A DNA stretch of 64,000 nucleotides, from positions 310,001-374,000 of the forward strand of contig JAXRKN010000018.1 in NCBI GenBank assembly GCA_038502055.1. Direction: 5' to 3'. The position numbers and the translations under genes were made by a program. Numbering within the stretch: the first letter of the stretch is position 1; the number at the start of each line of letters is the position of its first letter. Source of the stretch: Tanytarsus gracilentus. Taxonomy: Eukaryota; Arthropoda; Insecta; Diptera; Chironomidae. A model generated the notes under the pieces. The model saw only the letters and a program-made list of their open reading frames with translations. It was not told the origin of the DNA and made no database searches. This document shows, piece after piece, positions 1-11,392 of this stretch.

Positions 1-6
1 TTTTAG

Positions 7-1243
7 AAATTTCAAGAACAAATCTGCTCTACGACGTCAAAAAGGAGCTAAAATGCAACGTTCCAAATCATCGGCCTCAAGTTTTAGCTCCTGCTGCAAC
101 TCCGTCTGCTTATCATCCACAAAAACCAGCAGTCATTCCCACTCAACGTCCACCTCTAGATTCGCGATTCTATAATCATGTAAACGAGGTAAAAAATTAA
201 CATGAAAATTAAATTTGTAATTTTTATCTGAAATCATTAATAAAACTTGTTAAAAAGAATTAAAGAATTTTGATTTTAGATTGATGTTGACAGATATCCA
301 GATGTGCGATGGACTGCTGTTGTTTTAAGAGAATTCAATGACGGCACTTTGATGTTGGTTTGTACAGTCGCGATGGTCACCGACAGAATCGCCATTGGAT
401 GTAAATTAATTTTTTTTGAATTAAGTTTTTATTAATATTTTTTTTCAGCGACGTCATGTGGCATCGATGCTAATATTTATTCATTAAGAGTCAGGTAAAG
501 TTTAAATATATTTTTAAAGAAAATTATTTAACTTTTTTTACTAGAACTTTGGAACCTTTCAACAATAAACTTGAAGTGTATGATCATAAAATTCTCAAAG
601 TTCAAGCAATTCAATCATTGCTGGCGATTCATCTCGCAACACCAGTCACGACTGTAATTTCAGCTGAAATTCCTTCACTTTACGCTGACTTTACAAACCA
701 TCAATGCATTGCAAGTGGACTCGACGCAAATGATAACTTTATTAAACAAAAAATTTTCATTTTGTCACCACACGAATGTCACTCAAGGATAAACCGAGCT
801 GATTTTATATGCAGTGATGATAAATTCAACATTAAAGGTTAATTGATTTTTGAATTATTTTAAATTTTTTGCGACGCTGACCAAGATCGAAAGAGACATG
901 CAACATCAATTAATTTAAATAATTTTATTTTAAATAATTACAGGTCATCCACTCGTATGCAGAATTGGAGAACGATTTTATTTGGCTGGGATTTATCTTC
1001 AAGGTAAAGAAATATAAAATTTTAAAAATATAATAATTTTTAATTTAGCAATTATTTGAGTGAAAATCAAATTCAACTTCCTTAACCGTCAATTTTTGAA
1101 ATTTTCATTTGCTAATTAAATATCTTCCAGAAAACATGAAATCTAATTATTTATTTTTACTTTTAGAATCAGCAAACTGTTCAATTTATTATCCCGTAGA
1201 AAAGTTGAGTGATTTAATTAATCAGCATATAGCAAATAATTAA
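7..1243 (+). CDS. 3' end of a TEP gene with a C-terminal serine-protease-homologue domain (partial)
   Basis: Exons as read: 7-188, 280-400, 449-494, 545-837, 944-1003, 1167-1243; the 5' part lies outside the window. The first exon starts behind an AG at 5-6 and encodes a tail (TNLLYDVKKELKCNV) followed by a Pro/Ala-rich linker. It aligns in sequence, intron phase and position with the linker exon of the TEP gene at 3992-10103 (TNFYYEISQDSNCKV). The next exons encode a trypsin-fold domain that has lost its catalytic residues: no AAHC, no DIAL aspartate, and KGHPLVC where GDSGGPLVC is expected. All five intron phases match the paralogue. I infer an extracellular TEP-protease-homologue fusion protein. 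The TEP part itself is not visible, so that half rests on the paralogue. Confidence 0.72.
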
Positions 1244-2148
1244 TTAACAACTGCTTTCACAGTTCTGAATTTTTTTCTCAATAATATAAAAAAATGTTTT
1301 TTTTAAATTTTTATTTGTAATCATTTAATTAATTAAACAGTTTTAATTGTTTAGGAGATCGACAGTAATTTTTATTGAGAATAAATAAGTGAACAAAATA
1401 AAATTAACTGCTCACAAAAACATCGCAAATATTTGAATTTTTTTGATTCTAAAAATAATTTCAGAGGACTCTGAGAGAGTTTGAATTAGGAGGAGAATAA
1501 ATCGTTCCATTGACCTAAATTGATAAAGAAAGAAAAAATCTAAACAGCTGACACAAAAGCCTTGAAATTATGATTTTTAAAATTCGAAAATATTTTTGAC
1601 TGATTTTTCTCAATTCTAAACCTATAAAACCAGAGATGGGTAATTAAATTGTAATCGATACATTTTCATACAAAATTCATGTAATTTCCCAAAATTTAAA
1701 TTCTATTGCACGTGTAATATTTTTTAATTGCCCATCTCTGTATAAAATTTACTCAAATTTTTCATTTCAGCTTTCAAGATTGTTGAAACAAACTCATAAA
1801 TTTTATGCACATCAATTAATTTATTCTCGGTAAATCACTCAAACTTATTAAATTGTTTATTAAAATTAATTGCTTGAGGTCAGCTTGGAAACCTTTGCGG
1901 GATTCCCATGTTTGTTTGAAAATAAATTATTTCACAAGATTTTTCGTATCAAATTTTACGTAAGAATTTTTTAATTTTGGGTTTTTTGGTAATTTAAAAA
2001 TTCTGAATAAATTCTGATAAGAAAATTATTTCAAGCTAATTTAAAAGAAACTCTTTCAATATTTTTTCATTAAATTTTATGTTAGAAATTTTATTTTTTG
2101 GTTTTTCTTTCATACAAAAACTTTTAAGTAAAATTTAAAATAAATTTT
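1244..2148. other. Intergenic, AT-rich, with one MITE
   Basis: Convergent 3' flanks of the left TEP gene and the DM9 gene. An AATAAA lies at 1380-1385. A short inverted-repeat element occupies 1631-1740. I see no coding exon or RNA gene in the rest. Confidence 0.6.
1631..1740. mobile_element. hAT-like MITE, copy A
   Basis: A 110-bp element begins CAGAGATGGGTAATTA and ends with the inverse, AATTGCCCATCTCTG. The 8 bp before it (TATAAAAC) and after it (TATAAAAT) match at 7 of 8 positions, as expected for a hAT target-site duplication. It has no coding capacity. Further copies lie at 3257, 4451 and 36783. Confidence 0.75.
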
Positions 2149-3377
2149 TTATTCGGCATTAAATTTATTCTGATCTTCTCGACTCACTTTGTCTCTAATG
2201 ATCTGAAGCAATGTATCAATTTCATCTTTTGTCAACTCATTGACTGACCTTAAAGCATTTACACATCCATTGACACCAACGCATGCAGCCGGTGTCGGTT
2301 GAATTTTCAAGTTAATGTTCTCGCTCTTAAGGTGATTTATTTCAACATCAGCAGCTGTAAGACTTTTTTGAAGTTCAACGACATTTTTCTTGTAATTTTC
2401 AATTTCTTCTTCAAATTTTCTTATCTTTGCTTTAAGTTGGTTATTTTCATTTTCATATTCAGTGCAGTCTTGAGCATTCGGTTGTTCAGTGGTGATTTCT
2501 TTAGAACGGATGTCGATATCTTCATCTTCATTCTGTTTTGAAAGCTTTTCTTTATATAATTCGTTGACCTCTTTTATAATTGTGAGAAGTTCATTGCAGG
2601 TTTCATTGGCAGTTTTGAGTTTACTATTTTCTACCTCTAGATCGCGTGTTTTTTTAATCAAATTATTTTCATTTTCTTCGCAATCTTTTAATTTTTTATC
2701 TAATTCACTGACTTTATCGTTTTGTGAATTTTCCTCACACGTAAGAATTTCATATGAATTAGTTAAAATTGATCTTCCTTGTGAGTTTTCATACTTGAGT
2801 CCTTTCTCACCGATTTTAACGTGTCCAAGGTATGTGAAGTCACCCTCTAGAGTCCTTCCGATGTAGTAATTATCGTCAACTACTACGCCATTACTAATGC
2901 ATCTTTCCCTGTCAACCTCAACCCAAGTGTAATTAAAGTCAGAATTCTTTCTCAAAAATTCAACGCTTTTTGATGTTTTTTCGATTCTCATGTTGGCTGA
3001 ATAATAAAGTCCTTTGGGATTTTCAGTTTGAATGCGACCGGGAACTAAAAAACCTCTTGGAGTCTCCGCCTGACCAATGTAGGCTGGAACGTTGCTTTTA
3101 AAAAATCCAGCACTTACACCTTGACTTTTTAAGAGATTTACGTCACGGAAAGAAACCCATTCGTGATCTAGTGGATGAATTTTTAGAAAATAAATTTTTA
3201 ACTTAAAATTTATTAAGTTTTTATTTTGTAATTAAATTCAAAAATAAAATTTTATACAGAGATGGGAAATTACAAAAAATTGTAAAGGTCCATCTCTGAT
3301 TTCTGATTTTACATACCACAAATGCATAAAGCTTGAATTGAAAAACTAATTAACAGCAAAAATTTTTGAATAAACAT
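2149..3377 (-). CDS. Secreted DM9-repeat protein with coiled-coil C-terminus
   Basis: Two exons on the minus strand: 3377-3317 (ATG at 3377, 20 codons plus 1 nt, hydrophobic signal peptide starting MFIQKFLLLISF) and 3167-2149, giving 359 aa. Residues about 21-170 contain two DM9/DUF3421-type repeats (HEWVSFRDV...GVSAGF...AYIGQAETPRG; then TWVEVDRERCI...YYIGRTLEG...YEILTC). From about residue 175 to 300 the protein is Glu/Lys/Asn/Leu-rich with heptad-like spacing, probably a coiled coil. DM9 proteins are known from insects, and some molluscan members bind mannose; a recognition role is plausible but not shown. It lies between two TEP genes and is transcribed divergently from the second. Its intron contains a 42-bp MITE remnant. 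Confidence 0.8.
3257..3298. mobile_element. hAT-like MITE, internally deleted copy B
   Basis: The 42-bp sequence runs from CAGAGATGGGAAATTAC to GTCCATCTCTG and consists almost only of the two inverted ends. It sits in the single intron of the DM9 gene. Confidence 0.65.
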
Positions 3378-3552
3378 CTTTGAGCTTACACTCGTTCAGT
3401 TAAATTATTAATCCTCGACTGCAATGTTTCGTTAAAGTAACTCAATTAATATACTTTAATTGAGAGAAAATAAAAGTGGGGATGAATTGCAAAAATTAAT
3501 TAAGAGAGATTTTAAATAAAGAGGGGATAAAAAATGTGGAAGAGTTTACCAT

Positions 3553-3569
3553 CAGAGATGAGAAATTAC
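3553..3569 (+). repeat. Single MITE terminal motif
   Basis: CAGAGATGAGAAATTAC matches the end of the hAT-like MITE family; no inverse partner is seen nearby, so this is a fragment. Confidence 0.45.
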
Positions 3570-3881
3570 TTTTGAAAAAATTCACAAAATAATTTAATTT
3601 TCTTTACATTTTCGAAATTTTTTGTCAGCTTAATAAAAAATTGATTTTTTTTGTTGAGTGAACCTTGAATGGTTTAAAACTTAAATCATAATCAAGGAAT
3701 TTAAATAATCAGAGCTCTTACGAAACATAAACTAATTTTGGTTTTACCAGTGAGATAATCATAATTCGAACTGTGTTGACATGTGATTCGTTTCATAGCG
3801 CACGTAAAAAGTTTGTTAAAATTTAATTAATGTGTGAGTGAAAAGAAAACTTTACACAATCAATAAAAAAATTCTCTCCTT

Positions 3882-3906
3882 TTTCCCCTAAATGATTAAG
3901 GGGAAA
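3882..3906. promoter_or_regulatory. Inverted pair of GGGGAAA half sites (possible Rel/NF-kB element)
   Basis: TTTCCCCT at 3882-3889 and AGGGGAAA at 3899-3906 form a perfect 8-bp dyad with a 9-bp spacer, about 85 bp upstream of the TEP start codon. GGGGAAA resembles the G-rich half of insect Rel-protein sites. A regulatory function is inferred. Confidence 0.35.
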
Positions 3907-3991
3907 TAAAAGAGATTTAAAAATTTCGATTAAATCACGATGAGATTTTAATTATTGTCTTGATTCAGTTCGGAATCGTCAAGCTGAGAAG

Positions 3992-6900
3992 ATGAAAATT
4001 CCGCTGCTCATAATTGTTTTAGTCGCACAGTGTTGTGGGTAAGAAAATAAAATTTTTAATTATTGTGAAAAAAATTAATTTAATGTAAATTTTGATTGTG
4101 ATTATTTTTAAAAGTGTAGTTAAATAATTTATTAAAAAATAATTTAAATTAAGTCCTTAACATGAAAATTAAAAGAAAAAAACATTTCTTTCATCAGCAA
4201 TCAGCAAATAACCGTTGTCGGACCTCGGACAATAACAAACAGCTCAATTTATAAGGCTTACGTTGACGTTAGTGAACTTCATCGGCATGATACTTTAATT
4301 TTAGCTTTAAAATCTCAAGACAAAGTTCATCATGTACTCAAATTTGATTCGGCTTCGGATTTGAGTGGAGAAGTGGAATTTAAGGTGAGATTAAAACTAA
4401 ATTTAGTTTTTTAAACTTAAAATTATAATTATTTAAAAATTTATTTAAATCAGAGATGAACAATTACATTGTAAAATTACATTACAAAAATTTAAATGTA
4501 GGGTCCTTTTCTTAGTGACCATAATTATGTGCAGGGACCCTAATTAATTATATTTTCATAGAAAAATTATGTAATTTCCCAAAACTAAACTACGTTGCAT
4601 GTAGTTTTTGTAATTGTCCATCTCTGATTTAATTTTTTTCCATTCAGCTTCCTAAAAACCTCGAAAACTCTTACACTTTGATGTCACTCTTAGTGACTCA
4701 AAAGGCCAACAATAAAAAAATTTGTAGAGTTAAAAAATCAAAAATTTTCACTGCGACCTCAAAAAATATCATGAACCTCATCCAAACGGACAAACCTGTC
4801 TATAAACCTGGTGAAAATGTTCGTTTTCGTGTGATCACCCTCGATCATGAGACAAAACCCTACAAATATAATTCAATCAACGTTGACGTCATCGATTCTA
4901 ATGGAAACGTTTTTAAAACTTTCAATGATTTTCAAAAATCAGATTTTGGCTTCTACGAAAACTCTTTCACACTTTTCGATGATTCAGCTTTTGGTAATTG
5001 GAGACTTGAGGTGCAAATTGACCAATCTAATGTTAAAAGTAGCAAAACTTTCGCTGTTAAAAACTTTAAACCGCCTCCTTTTCAACTCTTCATTGAAACT
5101 CCACCAAGAGTCGCTTACGATGGCTACAATCCTTCAATTACACTAAAAATCTACGCAAAATATCCTTTCGATAAGTTTGTTAAAGGATCTGCAATGATTT
5201 ATGCGAAAGTCTTCAACAAAAACTCACCAGATGTCGTTTTGAGTGAAAAATCACGTAAAGTTCAAATCGAGGGTGGAAGTGAAAATATCAAGTTTGATCT
5301 AAGAAATGATCTAAATATCAATTTCTTAACAAAACCCGCAATCGTAGAGTTCAGCGTTGAGTTCACTGAAGAAAATGTTGGACGTAAGACACAACAGTCA
5401 CAAAGAGTTGAAATAATACTAAACGGACGTCACTTTATTAAATTGATTAAAGCAGAGAATTTCAGACCAGGATTTAGTTACAAAATTAATGCAGAAGTTT
5501 ACACGCTCGATGGCAAATTAGAAAAAAGTTCATCGCTTCCGATCACAATGAGATTGAAGTACAATTACAAAACTAAAAGAGAATCAACTGAAGATATTTC
5601 ACATCCACAATTTTTGAAGAATGGAACAGCCAGTTTTGTCCTTAATCCATCGGAAGAAGTTGAAAGCATTTATGCTACTTTTAGTTTTGAGAAATTTAGA
5701 GTTGAAGAAACAATTAAAGCAAAGAAACAAGGTCGTGATGGTGAAGAGTATCTTCAACTTTCTTACGAACCTGACAAGTAACATTGACTTCGTATCTTTT
5801 GAGGTTAAAATACTAATTTTTATTAATTCTTTTAGTCCCAAAATTGGTGATAAAATTACAATCACAGCTGAGTCAAATAGTGTAATGAAACCTCTCAAAG
5901 TGTTGGTAGTTGGTCGAAGTGGTTTTATTTACTCGCACGAGTACAAAGATGTGGAAGAACTTGTCTATTACAATTTTGATCTGGACGTGACTAAAGAAAT
6001 GGCACCTGAAGCTTCAGTGATAGCTTTTTATGTTCGTGATGATGGTGGAGAAATTATTTATGATCAATTTAAACTTGAACTCGGATTCAAAAGTGACAAT
6101 CATGTAAGAAAATAATTTTTTTGAATCAACAGTTAGTAAATTTAATTTTTACAATTTAGTTCACCATCAAATCTACAGTTGACTCTCACAAACCTAAAGA
6201 AACAGCTTCATTCACTTTAACAACTCAACCTCGATCATTTGTTGGACTTCTTGGAATTGATGAAAGTGTCAAATTTCTTGGAACTGAAAATGATATTAAA
6301 ATAAATGAAATCAACTCAAAATTGTCGTCAATCGGTAAATTAAAGCCACAAAAATCAGAACTTACAGATTATGCTGAATTAAGTAAATCGAATGTTTTTG
6401 TTCTTCTACCTTTAAAATCAAGAAAACATTTTTGTAAACCAGTTGAAGAAGAATATCGCATCAATCCAATTGAACAACTTCAAGTGATTTCATCTTTTGA
6501 CGATGATGAAGAAGATGCAAAATGGGATGAAACACAAGCTGTTAACTCAATTAATGCTGATGATGAACTTGTAAAGAAATATTTTCCAGATGTTTGGTTT
6601 TTTGATAGTTTTGAATTACAAACTAAATCAAAACTCTTTACACAAGTTGTTCCCAATAAAATTACTTCCTGGATGTTGAGTGGATTTTCGATCCATCCTG
6701 AACATGGTCTTGCGATTGCTGAACCACAAAAAATAAAAGTTTATCAAGATTTCTTCATCAAAGTTGGAGTTCCAAGCTCAGTTAAGATGGGTGAAGTCTT
6801 CAAGATTGACGTCACAGTACACAATTATCTGGATGATGACAAAAATGTTGATATCACTCTTCAACGTGCTGAGTTTGAACTTTTAGCTGAACGACAAAGA

Positions 6901-9900
6901 CCAGGTGGTGCAGCAGGTTGTATGGATTACTATCGAGTTGCTCAATACCAAAAGAGAGTCTTAGCCAACGCACAATCTGGAGCATCAACTGAATTTCTAG
7001 CAAGAGCTTTAAAAAGTGGAAACATAAATATTAAAATTGATGCAGTTGGTGCTGGAGTTCAGGACAGTGTTGAGAAGACTGTTAAGGTAGATTATGAAGG
7101 TGCAACTCAGTATAAAAGTTTTCCAATGTTAATTGACTTAAGAAGAGCTCAAATGTTTGATCAAGATGTTCTAATTGATGTTCCAAAAATTGCCGAACCA
7201 AACACTATCAAAATTGAAGCTTCACTCAGTGGAAATCTTCTTGGTCCAGCGATGGAAAATATTAATCGACTTATGTAAGTTAAATATATTTTGTAAAATT
7301 TGACTTAATTTTTATGATTTTTAGAACAATGCCAGAGAGTTCAGCAGAACAAAAAATGAAAGCTTTTGCAATTTCAATTCTTGCTTACAAATATTTCAAA
7401 TCATTGAACTTAAAGGACACAATTTTAGTTGAGAGTGCATTGAATGATATGAAAAAAGGTTACGAATACTTGAAGACCATGCAATCATCAAAAGGAAGTT
7501 TTAAACTTTGGAGAAAGTTAGACTCATCGGAAGGAATTTGGCTCACAGCTTACATTAGTCAGCTTTTGGGCGATGCCAGAGAATTCATCGATATTGATGA
7601 TCAATTCTACTACAGATCTTTGGAGTACTTTAAAAGCAAACAAAGATCGGGCTTTTTTGAAGATGATTCGAACAATCCAAGACGCGTTCAAGGATCTCCA
7701 CAGTATCGGAAAATTTATCTCACGGCTTTTGTGATGATTGCAATCGCTAAAAATAAGAAAACTTATGATGATTTTGCTTACATTAATAATGAAGCTGTTG
7801 ATTATTTTTCAAGAATTCAAATCCCGAATGACTATGAAAAAGCCATTGTTGCTTATGCGTTTGCACTCTCTGGCGAAAGAGAAAAGGCTGAAGATTATTT
7901 AAACAGTCTCGGTTGGAATTTTATACAAGAAAATCCAGTTAAAGCACTTCAAGTTGAGATTGCAAGTTATGTCATTTTAGCATCAATTCAACTTGAAAGG
8001 TTCGATGATGCAAAACGAGCTGTTGATTGGTTGATCAAGCAGAGAAGACCTCATGGTGGATTTTTATCAACTCACGACACAGTTCTTGGACTTCAAGCTT
8101 TGGCAGCGATGCAAGAATATTTAGGCACTCAAAATCCAGCAATGAATGTAAAATTCAATCCAGGAAAATCTGAAAAAATTGAAAGCTTAACCGATTCAAA
8201 ATTTGTCGAACTTTCACCATCTGCAAGACAATTCACAGTTACTGCAGCGGGAAGTGGTTTAGCTTATGTGAATGTCTTTTATCAATACAAAACAAAATCA
8301 GTTTTAACAAATAATTTCACTATACAACTTGATGATGTTGCAGAGACTAACGATAGAATCAATATTAATTTTAAAGTTTCAAGTCGTGCAATTATAAACA
8401 TGGCAATTGTTGAGGTTGAACTTCCAAGTGGATTTGAGTACAGCGGTGGAAAATTCAGTGATGATGTCAAAGTAAGTTTCATTTACAGATTTAAATTAAA
8501 TTTTTTAAAAAAATATTTTTAGAATGTCGAACTTTCTGACGATAAAACTCGAGTAATTTTGTATTTTGACTCAATGACTTCTCAAACCATTGCGAACAAC
8601 CAGAAAATTGAAGCAGTGAAGTTTGCTGATGTCATAGATATTAAAAAGTCAATCATTAAAGTTTACGATGCATATGAACCATGTAAGTATTAAATTTTTC
8701 ATTCATTTCATTTTTAAAAATTTATTTTTAATCTTTTAGTAATGTCTGCAACAAATTTTTATTATGAAATCAGTCAAGACTCAAATTGCAAAGTTTCAAC
8801 TCCTGTTACTGAGCCTACAACAACAACAACAACAACAACAACTACTCAAAGATATTCTTATACTCAGCCAACAACACAAATTTACACAACTTTTAAAGGA
8901 AATGAAAATTTTTATCCATTAACAACTTCAACAGTTTACCCGCCACGAAATAATTTAAATGATCCCGCTTTAAATGTCATTACAGAACCAGAAGAAGAGG
9001 TGAAATTAGTTTGGATTTCAAAAATATAATTCAATATTTTTTTATTTAAAGATTGTTGAAAAAATTCCCCTTTGGAGTGTGGCAATAACTTTTAAAAGAA
9101 GCATATCTTGTTACGGAAGTTTGATATCTGAAAAAATTGCTATAAGTGAGTAAAAATGTTTTGAATTTATAAAAATTACCAAAGTACTCCTAAATTTTTC
9201 TGGGACATGCCCTAATGTTACCGTTAAAATTCAAAAATCCTCATACAAATAAAATTTAAATTATACTTATACTTTTATTTAAATTTACGGCCCCAACGGT
9301 TTTCATGTCTCACGCAGGCTTATTTTAAATATGACTAATTTGGGTATTTATTTTTAAATTTAAAAGTTACGTTATAAAGTCTCTATTTTTATTTGAACTT
9401 TTATAACGTTTTTGATAAATTTAAAAATAAACGAAAAAAATTCAAAGCACCTGAAATTTTTTTTTCTTTTAGCATCAAGTAGGACTTTCGAAGGTTACTG
9501 GAACTACAAAGTTAGGTAAACATTCTCTAAATTTTAAATATGAAGCCAGATATTAAAACAAAACTTTTTCAGAGCTCTAACACCGAACAGATATAATCAC
9601 TTATTATATGCATCCGATTCTTACGTTACCAAAATAACAAATTTAGTTAATTTTGCATTGTTCCACCTTAACACACCTTTAATAAATCCAAACCTTGAAA
9701 TACCTTCATCGATTTTAAGCTTCGATAACCAAAAATGTCTGGCAAGCAAAATGGAAGGAAATGAATTTATTAAGAATGAAATGTTGATTTTACAAGACGA
9801 AGATTGTTCGAATAGAATTAGGAGAAATAATTTGATCTGCACGAAGAAAAAGTTCCATGAAGCAATTGGTGAATTATGAGAAATTTTTATGATTTAAAAT

Positions 9901-10103
9901 CTAATAAAAACATTTATTTCAGGACATCCCCTCGTGTGCATGAATAATGACAAACTTTACTTGGTTGGAATTTATTTTGGAGGTGAAAATTATTTTTAGC
10001 TTTATTTTTTCAAATTTTAATCACTTTTATTTTAGAAATTGACAATAATCCTGTTTATCTTCCATTGGCGACTTCAAAAAATCACATTGAAAATATTATT
10101 TGA
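3992..10103 (+). CDS. Thioester-containing-like protein (TEP/alpha-2-macroglobulin) fused to a C-terminal serine-protease-homologue domain
   Basis: Thirteen exons: 3992-4038, 4198-4384, 4648-5777, 5836-6103, 6160-7274, 7325-8471, 8523-8682, 8740-8999, 9052-9145, 9473-9515, 9573-9868, 9923-9982, 10036-10103; 1625 codons, 1624 aa. A signal peptide (MKIPLLIIVLVAQCCG) precedes macroglobulin domains with the hallmark IQTDKPVYKPG at residues 123-133. The thioester domain follows at about 880-1190, then the C-terminal macroglobulin/receptor-binding domain, a Thr/Pro-rich linker (1352-1438) and a 186-residue trypsin-fold domain (1439-1624). The thioester motif reads SSAEQ (Ser922 replaces the cysteine), so covalent target attachment should be impossible. 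The protease domain lacks the catalytic His and Asp, and GHPLVC replaces GDSGGPLVC. TEPs are secreted immune opsonins; this one can only act non-covalently. Exons 9-13 share intron phases with the left-edge gene, which supports the fusion. The weakest link is the 8999/9052 junction: reading through it would end the protein 10 codons later. Confidence 0.82.
4451..4626. mobile_element. hAT-like MITE, copy C
   Basis: A 176-bp element in intron 2 of the TEP gene, from CAGAGATGAACAATTAC to GTAATTGTCCATCTCTG. The flanking 8-mers ATTTAAAT and ATTTAATT match at 7 of 8 positions. Confidence 0.75.
8817..8844 (+). repeat. (ACA)n trinucleotide run coding the Thr linker
   Basis: Repeated ACA/ACT codons give about ten consecutive Thr between the TEP part and the protease-homologue part. 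This is a typical flexible, possibly O-glycosylated spacer and a likely length-variable site. Confidence 0.7.
9347..9431. repeat. Imperfect long inverted repeat in a TEP intron
   Basis: Arms of about 34 bp at 9347-9380 and 9397-9431 (both contain TTTATTTTTAAATTTA and ACGTTATAAA on opposite strands), with a loop of about 16 bp, lie in the 327-bp intron 9146-9472. It may be a short MITE remnant or a hairpin in the pre-mRNA. No coding sequence is seen. Confidence 0.5.
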
Positions 10104-10841
10104 TAAAAATGTTTTAAATTGAATAAAAAGTTTACTGATTTTTAAACAGAGATGGGCTTTATGTATACAATATTTTTCTAAAATATCACAATCGATGTAT
10201 GAAATTGAGATCTAACATGGAAAAGATTAAAATTTGCATTTTTATGGTCGATATAAACAATTCTGTGGGCATGAGAACTGTTTAAAAAAGGGTTGAAGAA
10301 TGGCATTTAAAATTAGACGAGAAAAAGTTTTGATCAGAGATTGAAGTCGATTCGATTGAACTTTTTTCAAGATTAAAAAATTTAATTTTAAAAATCAATT
10401 TTTTTGTGTATAAAATTAAATTGAATTTCGAGCTTAAAAAATTTATTTTTTTAAAAAAATTCAATTTTTCGATTTACCAACTTCAACCACTGATTATTTC
10501 CTTCTAAACTTTTATTTAACAAATTCTATGCGTGCAAAATTTCACTTTCAATGACACAGTGGATTTTTAATTCGGAGATTTGAGTTTGATGAGTTGAAGA
10601 AAAATGAAATTTTGAAAAGTTACTATCAATAAAAAAATGGCTAAAAATCACGGACTTAATTAATCTAAAAACTAATTTAAGAAAATTAAAATTTTCCCTT
10701 CATAAAAAGTTCACCACGATCGAACTGATTTTGTGGTGAGTTTCACGTTTGATTTTTCCCGCGCATTTTTAAAAAGTTTTTGTTTACCTTTGAAAATTTA
10801 CATGCTAAAATTTAATTATCGCAAAAAATCGAGAGAAAGCC
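10104..10841. other. Intergenic, AT-rich
   Basis: It holds the TEP polyadenylation signal (AATAAA 10122-10127) and a lone MITE end, CAGAGATGGGCTTTATG at 10147-10163. I see no gene. The stretch ends at the start codon of the F-box gene. Confidence 0.55.
10122..10127 (+). terminator. Poly(A) signal of the TEP fusion gene
   Basis: AATAAA lies 19 bp after the stop codon. Confidence 0.55.
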
Positions 10842-11392
10842 ATGGAAAAGTTATCAGAAGATGTTTGGATTAATATATTCGACTTGCTGAGTTCGAAGGA
10901 CATCGAGAATGCAGCAATTTCATGCGAAAAGTAAGAAAAATTTAAATTTTCTAAAATTCATTGTGCTCAAATTTTAAGAGCCATTTTGTTAAATAACCTT
11001 TCATAAATTAGTTTTAAAGATTTTAAAATTTTAATATTAGCTGGCGGAACATCATCACAACCACTCCTTCACTGATGCGAAAACTTTCTATTAACATTGA
11101 CATAGAGGAAGTTGAAGGAAAACCTTGGATGAAACTTCCATACAAAAATTTATATCTGCAACACATCCGAGACAGTGATAGTGATGTAATGAACCAGATT
11201 AACAATGACATTGAACTTCGTGCTGGTACTCAAAAGATTCTCGTCAAGTTTTCGAATTTCATTGACATAGTTAAAGTCTTGAACAAATTTCAAAACATAA
11301 CAACTTTAGTTGCTCAACAGCTGTCTGGTTGGGATAAGCGGGATAACACAAAAATCGATTTACCAAATTTGACTCACTTAATAAAATATTAA
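10842..11392 (+). pseudogene. F-box/LRR-like gene, 5' part (interrupted)
   Basis: Exon 1, 10842-10930, starts MEKLSEDVWINIFDLLSSKD and continues in exon 2 (11041 onward) with NWRNIITTTPSLMRKLSI. This is the classic F-box pattern (LPxExWxxIF...S...W..L...P), the surface that recruits SKP1 in SCF ubiquitin ligases. LRR-like sequence follows and stops at TAA 11390-11392, directly after DLPNLTHLI. The missing continuation, IEVGKIETRAIWLL, is in register at 12650. The frame is thus broken by the inserted DNA between. No consensus GT donor exists at the break; the only nearby candidate is a weak GTTGGG at about 11329, which would discard coding-like sequence. It is probably a pseudogene, although splicing out the insert cannot be excluded. 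Confidence 0.6.

Larger units (their letters stand above)
3378..3991. promoter_or_regulatory. Divergent intergenic region between DM9 gene and TEP gene
   Basis: This 614-bp gap separates two divergent start codons and must hold both promoters. It contains a lone MITE end (3553), a G/C-containing dyad (3882-3906) and a TCAGTT initiator-like motif (3965-3970) 25 bp upstream of the TEP start codon. No other coding sequence is apparent. Confidence 0.5.

Noticed and set aside
2299..2866. Plus-strand open frames over the DM9 gene
   Set aside because: They are the antisense shadow of the coiled-coil coding region, rich in Phe/Ser/Leu, without domain features.
4847..5146. Second-frame 99-codon ORF inside the TEP exon
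   Set aside because: It overlaps well-supported macroglobulin coding sequence in another frame.
9000..9029. Stop of the TEP at 9029 as the natural C-terminus
   Set aside because: Possible as an isoform, but the GT donor at 9000, the AG at 9051 and the matching exon in the left-edge paralogue favour splicing to the protease-like exons.
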